A DNA stretch of 64,000 bases from CAZMGV01 sp964565925 (lineage in GTDB: Bacteria; JAGRBM01; JAHCIT01), in assembly GCA_964565925.1 (NCBI GenBank), contig CAZMGV010000001.1:557985-621984 (forward strand). The letters are read 5' to 3'. Position numbers and translations under genes: made by a program. Positions 40,367 to 49,236 of this stretch are shown one piece after another. The notes under the pieces were generated by a model. The model saw only the letters and a program-made list of their open reading frames with translations. It was not told where the DNA came from and did not search any database. The stretch's first letter is position 1; every line of letters starts with the position of its first letter.

Positions 40367-41428
40367 GTGACCATCCGAACCTTAACGCAACGACTCAGAC
40401 TGACCGGCCTGCTGGCCGCCGTAACGCTGACACTATCGGCCTGCGGCGCGCGCAACGCGACCTACGTGGAGGCGCCCAAACGGCCGCCGCAGATCGAGCA
40501 CCCGGGTCCCGGCGAGACGCGGTTCTACATGGATTTCCAGGGCTGGGAACGGACCTACCTGCTCTACCTGCCGCCCAGTTACGTGCCCGGCACGCCGCTG
40601 CCGCTCGTGATCATGTTCCACGGCGCGGGCGGCAAGGCCAAAAATACGAACCGCCAGACGGGCTGGGAAAAGAAGGCGGAGCAGGAAGGGTTCGCCGTCG
40701 TGCTCCCCGACGGCACGCCCGAGTTCAAGTCGCTGCCGCCCAAATTTCTCGCCAACCCGCAGACCTGGAACGACGGCGGCGGCAAGGGGCCGGCGGCGAA
40801 AAACGGCGAGAACGACGTGGCCTTCACCGAGGCGATTATCGACGAGGTGGGCCGCAAGGCGACAATCGACCTCAACCGCATCTACGTCTCGGGGTTCTCC
40901 AACGGCGCCTCGATGGCGTTTCGCGTGGCGGCGGAACTCTCCGTCCGGATCGCGGCGGCCGCTCCCGTCGCCGGACACTACCGCCTCAAGGGTTACACGC
41001 CGTCGCGCAGCGTGCCGCTGCTCTACATCGTCGGCTCGGACGATCCGCTGACTCCGATGGACGGCGGCGAGGTGTCGCTGCCGTGGGGGTCGTCGATCAC
41101 GCAGCCGGCGGTGGCCGAAACAGTCCGCAGCTGGACGCGGCTCATGGGGTGCGACCGGGAGCCCAACACCGTCGAAGAAAACGGCCCCGTGAAACTCTCC
41201 CGCTACAGGCCGTGCCGGGGCGGCGGCGAGATGGAATACTATCTCATCGCCGGCATGGGCCATGTGTGGCCGGGCGGCGACCCGATGCTGCCCGACTGGG
41301 TCGTGGGCCAGCCCTCCGACGCGCTGAACGCCACCGACGTCATCTGGGAGTTCTTCAAGCGCCACGAACTGGAACCGGGCGCGGCCCCCAGCTGGATGCC
41401 GCACGAGCCGCAGCCTCCGGCGCAGTAG
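40367..41428 (+). CDS. Polyhydroxybutyrate depolymerase/feruloyl-esterase-like lipoprotein (CE1, LpqC family)
   Basis: 353 residues. Signal peptide with lipobox LSAC (Cys26). The alpha/beta hydrolase core has oxyanion HGAGGKAKNT, nucleophile in VSGFSNGASMAF (Ser178), acid in VGSDDPLTPMDGG, and catalytic His in GMGHVWPGG. NDVAFTEAIIDEV is a family signature. The enzyme would hydrolyse ester bonds outside the cytoplasmic membrane, on polyesters or feruloylated polysaccharides. All catalytic residues are present. It stands alone between the charged-peptide genes and the response regulators. Confidence 0.88.
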   Translation: MTIRTLTQRLRLTGLLAAVTLTLSACGARNATYVEAPKRPPQIEHPGPGETRFYMDFQGWERTYLLYLPPSYVPGTPLPLVIMFHGAGGKAKNTNRQTGWEKKAEQEGFAVVLPDGTPEFKSLPPKFLANPQTWNDGGGKGPAAKNGENDVAFTEAIIDEVGRKATIDLNRIYVSGFSNGASMAFRVAAELSVRIAAAAPVAGHYRLKGYTPSRSVPLLYIVGSDDPLTPMDGGEVSLPWGSSITQPAVAETVRSWTRLMGCDREPNTVEENGPVKLSRYRPCRGGGEMEYYLIAGMGHVWPGGDPMLPDWVVGQPSDALNATDVIWEFFKRHELEPGAAPSWMPHEPQPPAQ

Positions 41429-41568
41429 CCGTTCGCCATGGTGCGTCACTGAATTATTTGGCGCTAGACCGCCCCCCCGGCGATGTTTTCCCCCGGATTT
41501 CCCGCTAGGCTCCCTCATTAAACGAATTTCACTCCGGTTCAGAGCCGGATACGGGGAGCCCGGCCCGA

Positions 41569-42288
41569 GTGGGACACACGATTGTTCACGTCGATGACGA
41601 CCCGACCATCCTGCGGCTGGTGGCGCTGGCGTTCGAGAAAGCCGGCCACCAGATCGTCTCGATGACCGACGCCGAGCGGGCCGAGCGCAAGATCCGCGAA
41701 CTCAAGCCGCATCTCCTGATCTGCGACATCTCCATGCCGTTCATGGACGGGTTCGAACTGGTGGCGAAACTGCGCACCGGCGACGGAGCCGTGAATGCGC
41801 CGGTGATTTTCTTCTCCGCCGTGGGCGGCGACGACGTCGTGCTGCGCGCCTTCGAGATGGGCGCCGTCGATTTCGTCCGGAAACCCGCCAGCATCGTCGA
41901 GCTGCAGGCCCGTGTGGACGCAAGGCTTGCCCGGGCGGGCGGCAACGGCTCGTCCGAGGTCAACTACAAGCCCGACCTGCGCGGCAACCTGTCGCTGATG
42001 AGCGTGGCCGACCTGCTCACCGCCGCCGAATCGGCCCAGAAGTCGGCCGAGCTGCGGGTGAAAAGCGGAGCCCAGACGGGCGAGATCCGGATCTGCAGGG
42101 GCAATATCGTGGACGGCCGGTTCGCCGAACATACCGGCGAGAAAGCGGTCTACCGGATGGCGGCGCTCTCGGACGGCCAGTTCGAGATGTCGCTGCTGCC
42201 CGACGACATGGTCACGGGCCCCCTGAACGTCCAGCCCCGGTTCGCCCTCATGGAAGCGGCGCGGCTTCTGGACGAGGGGACGATCTGA
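41569..42288 (+). CDS. Response regulator with C-terminal PatA-like (DUF4388) domain
   Basis: 239 residues from GTG 41569. Receiver domain residues about 1-120 has the acidic pair in HVDDDPT, phospho-acceptor Asp in LICDISMPFMDGFE and Lys in FVRKPAS. After a short linker comes a DUF4388 domain (about 135-230) starting LRGNLSLMSVADLL with GEIRICRGNIVDGRFAEHTG. Such proteins are frequent in Myxococcota and relatives and regulate social or surface behaviours. No kinase is adjacent. The 3' end overlaps the convergent TVP38 gene by 41 bp. Confidence 0.9.
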   Translation: MGHTIVHVDDDPTILRLVALAFEKAGHQIVSMTDAERAERKIRELKPHLLICDISMPFMDGFELVAKLRTGDGAVNAPVIFFSAVGGDDVVLRAFEMGAVDFVRKPASIVELQARVDARLARAGGNGSSEVNYKPDLRGNLSLMSVADLLTAAESAQKSAELRVKSGAQTGEIRICRGNIVDGRFAEHTGEKAVYRMAALSDGQFEMSLLPDDMVTGPLNVQPRFALMEAARLLDEGTI

Positions 42289-43063
42289 CCGCCTGGTCGA
42301 GCGCCTTTTTCGCCAGCCTCGTCGCGTAAACCGTCACCGCCACTGTCGCGATAAATCCAATCCCCATCAGCGCCCACCAGGCGGCGCCCTTCTCAGGTAA
42401 TGCGCCTCCGGCCGCACGGCCGCCGATACCGCCGATAGCACGGGCCGCCAGCCCGGCGACCGCACCGGTATAGACATACAGGATCGTGCCCGGGATCATC
42501 CCCAGGCAGGCGAGCGCGTAGTCCCGGAACGTGACCCGCGTGAGCCCCAGCGCGTAGTTCAGAAAGTTGAAAGGAAATACGGGGGACAGTCGAAGGAGAA
42601 ACATGATCCTGAGGCCTTCGGAACTTAACGCCTCGTCCACGGCGGCGAAATCGGGCCGGGCTTTCAGCCGCCGCTCCACCCAGTCGCGGGCGAGATACCT
42701 CGCCACTCCGAAAGCGAGCATCGACCCCGCGCTCGCCCCGATGAACACGATCACGCTTCCCCAGACGACGCCGTAGACCGCCCCCGCGGCCAGCGTCAGC
42801 ACGGAACCCGGAACTAACGCGACTGTGAGGGCCGCGTACAGAACCCCGAACAGCACCCCTCCCCAGGGACCCAGTGCAGCGGTCCACTCCACGATTTCGC
42901 CCAAAAACCGGCCCGCCTGGCGGCCGAAGATGATGCCCGTCACACATATGAGGGCCAGCACCCCGATTTTCCACGAAAAGCCGCCCCGGGAGCCGGTGGC
43001 TTCGGCCTGATTCATTCTGTTACTCACAATTTTCTTCCACTTTTTCCCTAAAGGGGCATTCAT
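42248..43063 (-). CDS. TVP38/TMEM64 family membrane protein
   Basis: 271 residues (a start at 43015 would give 255). It has about six membrane segments. The family signature covers LAAGAVYGVVWGSVIVFIGA, ARYLARDWVERRL and RLSPVFPFNFLNYALGLTRV, with the conserved G-x-A-x-G and F-P-N pattern. DedA/TVP38/VTT-domain proteins work in lipid scrambling and membrane homeostasis. Length and motifs complete. The C-terminal 45 residues contain a final helix and a charged tail that overlaps the regulator gene on the other strand. Confidence 0.87.
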   Translation of the reverse strand: MNAPLGKKWKKIVSNRMNQAEATGSRGGFSWKIGVLALICVTGIIFGRQAGRFLGEIVEWTAALGPWGGVLFGVLYAALTVALVPGSVLTLAAGAVYGVVWGSVIVFIGASAGSMLAFGVARYLARDWVERRLKARPDFAAVDEALSSEGLRIMFLLRLSPVFPFNFLNYALGLTRVTFRDYALACLGMIPGTILYVYTGAVAGLAARAIGGIGGRAAGGALPEKGAAWWALMGIGFIATVAVTVYATRLAKKALDQAVRSSPRPEAAPLP

Positions 43064-43097
43064 CTCCGGCAGGGAGTTGGGCTATCATGGCACAATC

Positions 43098-43484
43098 ATG
43101 GGCGAACCGGCGAAAGTGAAAGCCATAGGGCGGGTTCTCATTGTCGAGGACAACAGCTTTATGAAGACCTTCTACCAGAAGGCTCTGAAGGACTTTCCGC
43201 TGGAGTTCATTTTCGCCGCTGACGGCGAAGAGGCCGTGCGGCAGGCGCTGTCGATGAAGCCGATGGTCGTCCTGATGGACATCAACCTGCCCAAGATGGA
43301 CGGTGTCGTCGCCACCCAGAAGATCCGCGAGAGCCTGGGCGTTGAACAGATGGCGATCATCGCCGTCAGCGCCCGCAGTCAGGACGCCTACACCGCCTCC
43401 GCGAAATTCACCGAATTCGTCCCGAAACCGGTACACGTCGACGTCCTGCGCAATGCCGTCAAGCGGCATCTCAAAATCGCTTAA
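43098..43484 (+). CDS. Single-domain response regulator
   Basis: 128 residues from ATG 43098; a TTG at 43077 would add seven residues. CheY-like receiver: VLIVEDNSFMKTF (acidic pocket), VVLMDINLPKMDG (phospho-Asp), AVSARSQDAY (Thr/Ser switch) and FVPKPVHVD (Lys). No output domain, so it acts by protein interaction or as a phosphorelay intermediate. It is followed by a paralogue at 43578 that starts RRVLIVEDNS, indicating local duplication. Confidence 0.92.
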   Translation: MGEPAKVKAIGRVLIVEDNSFMKTFYQKALKDFPLEFIFAADGEEAVRQALSMKPMVVLMDINLPKMDGVVATQKIRESLGVEQMAIIAVSARSQDAYTASAKFTEFVPKPVHVDVLRNAVKRHLKIA

Positions 43485-43511
43485 TTCCCTAATAAAGTGA
43501 TCCTGTGCACA

Positions 43512-43538
43512 TTGACAGGATTTCGAATACGCTATGAT
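43512..43538 (+). promoter_or_regulatory. Candidate sigma-70-type promoter
   Basis: TTGACA at 43512-43517 and TATGAT at 43533-43538, spacing 15 bp (shorter than ideal), 40 bp before the next regulator gene. Confidence 0.4.
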
Positions 43539-43577
43539 CCGTGACCAGGGGGCCGACCGATTCAAAGCCGGTTAGAT

Positions 43578-43961
43578 ATGTCAGGGAATAACCACCAGCG
43601 CCGTGTCCTCATTGTCGAGGACAACAGCATGATGCAGACCTTTTATCGAAATGTCTTCAAGGACATGCCGATCGAGATCTACTTCGCCGGCAACGGCGAG
43701 GACGCCCTGCACTACCTGGCCCAGCAGATCCCCGACCTCATCCTCATGGACATCAACATGCCCAAACTGGACGGCGTCGCCACCACGAAACAGATCCGCG
43801 ACAACCACAAGCTGGCCAATACGCCCATCCTCGCCGTCACCGCCCGCCAGATGGACGAATACACGATCAAGGCCGGTTTCACCGCGCACCTCAAGAAACC
43901 GCTGCGCGCCGACGACCTCAAAGAAGCCGTCTGCAAGCAGCTCGGCATGCCGGTGGAATGA
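43578..43961 (+). CDS. Single-domain response regulator, paralogue of the preceding gene
   Basis: 127 residues. Receiver motifs VLIVEDNSMMQTF, LILMDINMPKLDG (phospho-Asp), AVTARQMDEYT and HLKKPLRADD. It is closely similar in plan to the 43098 product and probably arose by tandem duplication, with its own promoter in between. The stop lies 5 bp before the convergent pyruvate-kinase-like stop. Cognate kinase unknown; candidates are the kinases at 24350 and 45908. Confidence 0.92.
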   Translation: MSGNNHQRRVLIVEDNSMMQTFYRNVFKDMPIEIYFAGNGEDALHYLAQQIPDLILMDINMPKLDGVATTKQIRDNHKLANTPILAVTARQMDEYTIKAGFTAHLKKPLRADDLKEAVCKQLGMPVE

Positions 43962-43966
43962 CGCCC

Positions 43967-45823
43967 TCATCCTTCCCGGCCCCAGCTCCGTAAGCGCCCG
44001 AAGCGGGGCACCTTCTTCCACTGATGACGTTCCATGCGCCTTAAGATGTCGTCCAGAAACGCGGCGGTCCGCACGATGTGCGGCCCCTTGTTCAGCATCA
44101 CGCACTCGGCGCGCTCGCCCATGGCGGCGTCGGTCACTTCCGCGCGCGACGGCATTCCCGAGCGCGCCAGCATGTCGAGCACCTCGGTCGCCCAGATGAC
44201 CGGCAGGTGCGCGGCTTCCGCCGCCCAGAGAATTTCCTCCTGCACCTCGGCGAGCCGTTCATAACCAAGCTCCACCGCGAGGTCGCCGCGCGCGATCATC
44301 ACTCCGGCGGCGCGGCGCTGCATGGCCGTGAGCATCAGTTCGGGCAGCTTCTCGAACGCGCGGCGGGTTTCGACCTTGATGACGACGCCGAGGTCCGGCG
44401 CGCCCAGGCGGTCCAGGTGGCTGAACAGGCTTTTCAGGTCCGCAGGCGTCTCGATGAACGAAACGCCGACGAGATCGGCGTGCTGGACGACGAACTCGAG
44501 GTCGCGCCGGTCCTTGGGCGTGACGCCGGGGACTCCCAGCCGCGTGTCGGGGAAGTTGATCGACTTGTCGGCACGGAGTTTGAGCTTGCCGCTCCGGAGT
44601 TCCTGGATCTCCACCCAGATCTCCGAACGGTCGGCGCGGACGACGGCGCCGGCCGCCTTGCCGTCGTCCAGCAGCACGCGGTCGCCCTTCTTCACCGTGC
44701 CGAACACCTCCGGCAGCGTGCACGAGATCCGCGCGGCACGGACGACTTTCCCGTCCGAATTGCGGACGGCGTTCACGCCGGGGGCGGGCTCTTTCGTGAG
44801 CACCAGCACGTCGCCTTCGAGCACCAGCACCGGTTCCGGAAGCGGCGCCAGCGCGCGGATGTGCGTGTTGTAGCGCCGGCCGCTCGCCAGCCGGATGCCG
44901 AGCAGCGTGCCGTTGCCGGCGTAGGTCGTCTGCGTGCACTCGGCGATCCAGCCGCCGTTGACCGGCACGGTCACGGCGAGCCGCCGCCGCTTGTCCCGCA
45001 GGTCGGTGAGCCCGATCTCCGTCCCCGGCCTCAGATGCGAGATCCAGCCAGGATCGACGGGGATCTCCGCGTCGATGTCTTCGGGTGGCAGTTCGTGGAC
45101 GCCTTCCGGACGCAGCCAGATTCTCGCGGGCTCCACGGCCCGGCCGCGCGAATCGCGCGCCGGCCGCCAGCGCAGAGCCGCCGGGCTCTCTCCCACCGGG
45201 CCGGTGCGGAGTTTCGGACCCGCAAGGTCCATGAGGATGCGGCACTCCTTGCCGGTCTTCGCCGTCGAGAGCCGGAGCTGGCGCACCATGGCGGCCCACT
45301 CCGCCGGGCCGTCGTGCGCGCAGTTAATCCGGATACAGTTCATTCCGGCGTTCAGAAGGTCTTCGATCAGCGCCGGGTCGTCGCCCGCGTCCGACGGCAT
45401 GGTGACCATGATCCGCGTGTACCGCCTCGCGGGAGCCGTCCCCAGGAGCGCCGCCGCGTGGGCATCCAGCAGCGCGCGTCCGGCGGCGGCCCCGGCCAGC
45501 CTGAGCGGCACGCCCTCGCGGGCAGTACGTCTGGAGAGCGTCTCCAGTACCGACTCGACGGCGCCAAGGGTCCCGTCCACATGCAGTTCACACCGGCCGA
45601 GCGACGAAAGTCCCAAGTCCGCCAGCAGATCCTGCAGACGGCTGATATCGTGGCTGCGAAGCGCCACGTAGTGAACGAGATTTTTCGCGCTCTCGCGGTA
45701 GTCGGGGTTGGTGCGGGCCATCTGGAGGCGGTATTTCACCTCCGCCAGGCGGACCAGACGGCGGAGCTTGCGGACCTCCGCGAGTGCCTGACGGTAACGG
45801 GCGATGTCGGCGTCGGAACCCAT
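43967..45823 (-). CDS. Pyruvate-kinase-like protein with N-terminal extension, no C-terminal regulatory domain
   Basis: 618 residues. Residues about 1-130 form a helical extension absent from normal pyruvate kinase. Then ARRYTRIMVTMPSDAGDDP begins the TIM barrel, with MNCIRINCAHDG (canonical MNVARLNFSHG), LMDLAGPKLRTGPVG and the active-site Lys region VVIKVETRRAFEKL. The signature VMIARGDLAVELGYE and WATEVLDMLARSGMPSRAEV follow. The B domain is interrupted by insertions (about 225-400). The protein stops after the barrel, lacking the allosteric domain. Catalysis is plausible, but the altered RINCAHD loop and missing domain point to a special role. The gene stands between regulator and kinase genes. 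Confidence 0.85.
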   Translation of the reverse strand: MGSDADIARYRQALAEVRKLRRLVRLAEVKYRLQMARTNPDYRESAKNLVHYVALRSHDISRLQDLLADLGLSSLGRCELHVDGTLGAVESVLETLSRRTAREGVPLRLAGAAAGRALLDAHAAALLGTAPARRYTRIMVTMPSDAGDDPALIEDLLNAGMNCIRINCAHDGPAEWAAMVRQLRLSTAKTGKECRILMDLAGPKLRTGPVGESPAALRWRPARDSRGRAVEPARIWLRPEGVHELPPEDIDAEIPVDPGWISHLRPGTEIGLTDLRDKRRRLAVTVPVNGGWIAECTQTTYAGNGTLLGIRLASGRRYNTHIRALAPLPEPVLVLEGDVLVLTKEPAPGVNAVRNSDGKVVRAARISCTLPEVFGTVKKGDRVLLDDGKAAGAVVRADRSEIWVEIQELRSGKLKLRADKSINFPDTRLGVPGVTPKDRRDLEFVVQHADLVGVSFIETPADLKSLFSHLDRLGAPDLGVVIKVETRRAFEKLPELMLTAMQRRAAGVMIARGDLAVELGYERLAEVQEEILWAAEAAHLPVIWATEVLDMLARSGMPSRAEVTDAAMGERAECVMLNKGPHIVRTAAFLDDILRRMERHQWKKVPRFGRLRSWGREG

Positions 45824-45907
45824 ACACCCGTTATGTAGCGCGCCCGGCAGAAGCGGGTATGACCAAAGTCGTACGGGATTGTGACGGGGCGGATCAGGCG
45901 GAACAGG

Positions 45908-47359
45908 TCAGGCGGGCTCGCCCACCGGAACCTCGACCGTAAAACAGGCGCCGCCCGTATCGGCGCTTTCGATCCAGACGCGGCCACCGTGAAGATCGGT
46001 AAGCCGCCTGACGATATTAAGACCGAGCCCGGTGCTGAGCGAGCCGCGCCCGCCGGCGCTCACGCGGCGCGTGAGCGAACCGGTGTCGAACAGTCCCGAT
46101 GCCTCTTCCGGGTCGATACCGGGCCCGGTGTCGGTCACGGAGATACGGGCGGTGCCACCGCTCTGGGGCTCGAGCGTCACCCGCACGGTGCCGCCCTCGG
46201 GCGTATGCCGCACGGCATTCTGGACCAGGTTCGTGAGCACCTGGATCATCTTCGACTGGTCGCCGTCCATCCAGCATTCGTTGCCGCTCACCACGGCCTT
46301 CAGTTCCACGTTCTTCAGCCGGGCGTTGGCCTGCTGGGACATCGCCACGTTTCTCACCGTCACGGCGAGGTCGAACCGGCTCCGCGAAAGCGCGATCTGG
46401 CCCGCTTCGAGACGCGAGAGATCGAGCAGGTCGCGCACCAGCTCCATCATCCGGTCGCCGGAGCGCTGGATCTGCTGGAGGCTTTCTTTCACCTTCGCCG
46501 CATCGCCCAGATCCGAACGGACCTGGGCCAGTTCGGCATGGCCCATGATGGCCGCGAGCAGGTTTTTGAGATCGTGCGAGCAGATCGCCGCCAGTTCCGT
46601 GCGCGCCCTTAAAGCCGCCTGCGCCTCGCGGCGGCGCTTTTCGAGCGCGTAGGTGACCAGCCCCGCCATCAGCACGCTGGTGAAGTTGAACACGTTCGCC
46701 AGGATAACGATGACAACCGGATAGGTCGGGATTCCGTGCCACTCGAAACCCGGGTATTCATGCCCGAAATAGGGCGAGTAGGGGAGCCAGCCCGCGCTCT
46801 CGGCAATGATCAGTCCCGTGTAGGCCACCGATGCGAAGACGGCGAAGATCGTTCCGGTCAGGAGTCCCGCGAACAGGGTCCCCATGATCACATGCAGCGG
46901 ATACAGGACGACCACGACGGACGTCATCGAACCGGTCAGATGCACCGCATAGGTGATGAGGCCGATGTCGATCACACCCATCACCACCAGCACCCAGCGC
47001 GACCTGAAACCGAGCAGCAATACGGCCACCGAGAGCAGCGACAGGGCCGAGTATCCGAACACGGCCGGCAGGACGTCGTAAAAAACCGGGAGCAGCGACG
47101 CGGCAAGAATGATCAGCCCGGAGATGGCAAGCCGTGTGTAAGTGGCCCGGCGCTGGAGCGCGTAAACCTCCGCCGGATCGGAGGTGAAATCGATGCCGCC
47201 GGTGAAGAGAAAAAGCAGCCTGCCCAGATACCGGTCGTACGCGGAGAGATCGCGCTCGGCCGGCTGCGGCTGGCGCGAAAACTGGACCGAATTGTCACCG
47301 GCCTGGCCGGACGGACGTGAACCGCCGGCCGGGCCGTCAGTGGCAGAACGGTGAGCCAA
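45908..47359 (-). CDS. Membrane sensor histidine kinase
   Basis: 483 residues. The cytoplasmic N-terminus (1-75) is followed by six membrane segments (about 80-250) without a large sensor loop. A coiled coil then leads to the H-box AAICSHDLKNLLAAIMG, N-box LTNLVQNAVRHTP, G1 DTGPGIDPEEA and G2 STGLGLNIVRRL. Architecture is like that of the kinase inside the virion module. No response regulator is adjacent on the same strand, but the regulators at 41569-43961 lie 2-4 kb away. Confidence 0.92.
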   Translation of the reverse strand: MAHRSATDGPAGGSRPSGQAGDNSVQFSRQPQPAERDLSAYDRYLGRLLFLFTGGIDFTSDPAEVYALQRRATYTRLAISGLIILAASLLPVFYDVLPAVFGYSALSLLSVAVLLLGFRSRWVLVVMGVIDIGLITYAVHLTGSMTSVVVVLYPLHVIMGTLFAGLLTGTIFAVFASVAYTGLIIAESAGWLPYSPYFGHEYPGFEWHGIPTYPVVIVILANVFNFTSVLMAGLVTYALEKRRREAQAALRARTELAAICSHDLKNLLAAIMGHAELAQVRSDLGDAAKVKESLQQIQRSGDRMMELVRDLLDLSRLEAGQIALSRSRFDLAVTVRNVAMSQQANARLKNVELKAVVSGNECWMDGDQSKMIQVLTNLVQNAVRHTPEGGTVRVTLEPQSGGTARISVTDTGPGIDPEEASGLFDTGSLTRRVSAGGRGSLSTGLGLNIVRRLTDLHGGRVWIESADTGGACFTVEVPVGEPA

Positions 47360-47632
47360 GGGAACCCTTCTTCCCCCCGCCGCGAGGCGGAGTCCGTGCT
47401 GTCAATGTGAGCCAGAATGGAGAACTGAGACGTCTGTCACTTTAGCCCCTTTGCGGGCCGTTCTAAAGGTTCCGGAATCTTTCACTTGCTCAAAATTGGC
47501 CTAAGACCTCGAAATAACAGGTCCGCTAACTGTGTCACTACCTGACATTCGGTTGGTATACGGTATCCGGGTAATGGGATTTAACGGGTTCCCGCCGGCG
47601 AGCGGAAACCGCAACCTGTGGAGGAGAGGCAG

Positions 47633-48004
47633 ATGAAACGAAACCCTATACGCGCCCGGGCGGCGCTCGATTCGGCACCCGGATCGCACCCCCGCGAGGC
47701 CCCCAGACGCGGCCTGCGGGAGCAGGCCGCCCTGAAGGAAGAGACGATCCTGCTGGACGTCCGGATCCAGAGGGCGCTGGGTCCGCTCGACTACGCCCTC
47801 TGCCGGGCCAGGGAGACAGGGAGCAGCTGGAGCGAAATCGCGGACCTGCTCAAGCGGCACCTGGGCGGTGCCTGGTCGCCCCAGCGGGCGGCCTCCCGGA
47901 CCCGCCGGGCGCAGGCGAATTTCGACCGCGTACTGGCCGAAATTCGGGACCTCGAAACACCGCAAGACCCCGTACGGACCCGGCCCGGGAAGGTGACGCC
48001 ATGA
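47633..48004 (+). CDS. Small helical protein, HTH-like, coupled to an excisionase-type protein
   Basis: 123 residues from ATG 47633 (GAGGAGAGG upstream). Basic disordered N-terminus, then LGPLDYALCRARETGSSWSE and IADLLKRHLGGAWSPQRAAS, which looks like a helix-turn-helix for deciding start of a SWSEIADLL recognition element, and a helical tail. It overlaps the next gene by 4 bp (ATGA). The two could form a small DNA-binding pair. Not assigned to a family. Confidence 0.6.
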   Translation: MKRNPIRARAALDSAPGSHPREAPRRGLREQAALKEETILLDVRIQRALGPLDYALCRARETGSSWSEIADLLKRHLGGAWSPQRAASRTRRAQANFDRVLAEIRDLETPQDPVRTRPGKVTP

Positions 48005-48261
48005 CTACGGATACCGCTGTCACGCAGGACCCGCTGAAGAACTACATCGTCGGGCAGAAGGAGATCGCGCGCTACCTGGGCTGCTCGGAGAGCACGCTCA
48101 AGCGGTGGCTGCGCGCCGGGCGGCTGCCGGTCTCGAAGCTCGGCGAAGGGCGCACCGGGAAGATTGCCATCTCTTCCCGCGTTCTCGACCGCTGGATCCG
48201 CCGGCGGAGCAAACTGCGGCGGGTGAATCTGCAGGCGCAGACCTACACCAATCCCCTATAA
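48001..48261 (+). CDS. Excisionase/MerR-type helix-turn-helix protein (HTH_17)
   Basis: 86 residues. QKEIARYLGCSESTLKRWLR (about 20-39) followed by GRLPVSKLGEGRTGKIAIS and VLDRWIRRRSK is the winged HTH found in excisionases and helix-turn-helix domain proteins of the HTH_17 type. No integrase is nearby, so a regulatory role is likelier than excision. Translationally coupled to the preceding gene. Confidence 0.8.
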   Translation: MTTDTAVTQDPLKNYIVGQKEIARYLGCSESTLKRWLRAGRLPVSKLGEGRTGKIAISSRVLDRWIRRRSKLRRVNLQAQTYTNPL

Positions 48262-48296
48262 GGAATCCCCCCAATGCGGTAAACTGGGCTTTACGA

Positions 48297-48671
48297 ATGA
48301 GACGCCTCTGCATCACCTGCCATACGGTCGCAGAACCCAGGGTTGAAACCGGCGGTTCGGGTGCATTCGAACTGCTGCTCTGGGTCATCGGCCTGGCGAC
48401 GTTTCTCTTCGGCGGCGAATGGGTGCTGCTCGCCGCCATCATCTATTCGACCGTGATCCGCCGCATGAGCCGGACCTCCTGCCCCGAGTGCGGATCGACA
48501 TCGCTGATTACCCCCACGACCCCGAGGGCGCGGGAGATACTGGGCGACGAGCGGGCCGCGGCCGAAGCCGAGGAAGCCGCCTTCGAAGCCGAGGACGTGC
48601 GCAACGGCAGGTATATCCTGATCGGTATTCTCGCCGTTTTTGCCGTGATCGCGATGATGGCGAGGCGGTGA
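48297..48671 (+). CDS. Small membrane protein with split zinc-ribbon motifs
   Basis: 124 residues from ATG 48297. An N-terminal CITCHT pair, two hydrophobic segments (FELLLWVIGLATFLFGGEWV), then CPECGS give a CxxC...CxxC zinc ribbon with a membrane hairpin between the halves. An Ala/Glu-rich helix and a C-terminal membrane segment (LIGILAVFAVIAMM) follow. Not recognised as a named family. Confidence 0.65.
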   Translation: MRRLCITCHTVAEPRVETGGSGAFELLLWVIGLATFLFGGEWVLLAAIIYSTVIRRMSRTSCPECGSTSLITPTTPRAREILGDERAAAEAEEAAFEAEDVRNGRYILIGILAVFAVIAMMARR

Positions 48672-49067
48672 GTGGCGCCAGTGAATATACCCGCTGAAGA
48701 ACGTACTTCCGAGCGATACTGGATTCGCAGGGCGATTCTGGTTCACCTGGCAGTGCTGACACTTTTCTTCGCCATGTTCGCGGGCAGTTTCTTTAAAGAC
48801 TGCGCGCAGTGCGGGATGGAAATCATCTTCATCCTGCCGGTTTATTTCCCCGCCTATTTTGTGACGCGATTACTGAATGATACCTCGGCCATGCTTCTGG
48901 ACCTTTCCCGGATGACGGCCAAAATCCAGTTCGTGATTATCTTCTGGTTTATGGCGACTGCTCAGATTTACATCATGGCGAAGGTGTTCATTGGACTGGG
49001 GCGGAAACTGAGTTCGCTTGCACAACGACGGCGCAAGACGGATGACGGGATCACCTCAAAAGAATAG
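48672..49067 (+). CDS. Small membrane protein
   Basis: 131 residues starting with GTG directly after the upstream TGA. Three predicted membrane segments (AILVHLAVLTLFFAMFAGSF; IFILPVYFPAYFVT; FVIIFWFMATAQIYIMA) with a DCAQCG motif after the first, and a basic tail. Co-transcribed with the preceding gene. Function unknown. Confidence 0.6.
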   Translation: MAPVNIPAEERTSERYWIRRAILVHLAVLTLFFAMFAGSFFKDCAQCGMEIIFILPVYFPAYFVTRLLNDTSAMLLDLSRMTAKIQFVIIFWFMATAQIYIMAKVFIGLGRKLSSLAQRRRKTDDGITSKE

Positions 49068-49103
49068 AACCCGGCAACTGCCGGTATTGACACCCATCCC
49101 GAC

Positions 49104-49214
49104 CCGTTCGCCCTGAGGAGCGCTGAAAGCGCGTCTCGAAGGGCCGGGTTAAATCCACCGGACCGTCATCCTTCGAGACGCTTTGCTGTTCGCAAAGCTC
49201 CTCAGGACGAACGG
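49104..49214. repeat. Dispersed palindromic repeat, family B copy 6
   Basis: CCGTTCGCCCTGAGGAG to CTCAGGACGAACGG between two convergent transcription units (48672 gene and 49237 gene). Confidence 0.9.
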
Positions 49215-49236
49215 CCCTTGTAAGGCCGATTGCTGC

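Noticed and set aside
44078..45838. Plus-strand frame of 586 codons opposite the pyruvate-kinase-like gene
   Set aside because: Composition typical of antisense frames in GC-rich DNA and no recognisable motifs.
48001..48261. Excisionase-like gene as evidence of an integrated element at 47.6-48.3 kb
   Set aside because: HTH_17 proteins are often plain regulators; no integrase, att site or cargo is visible.
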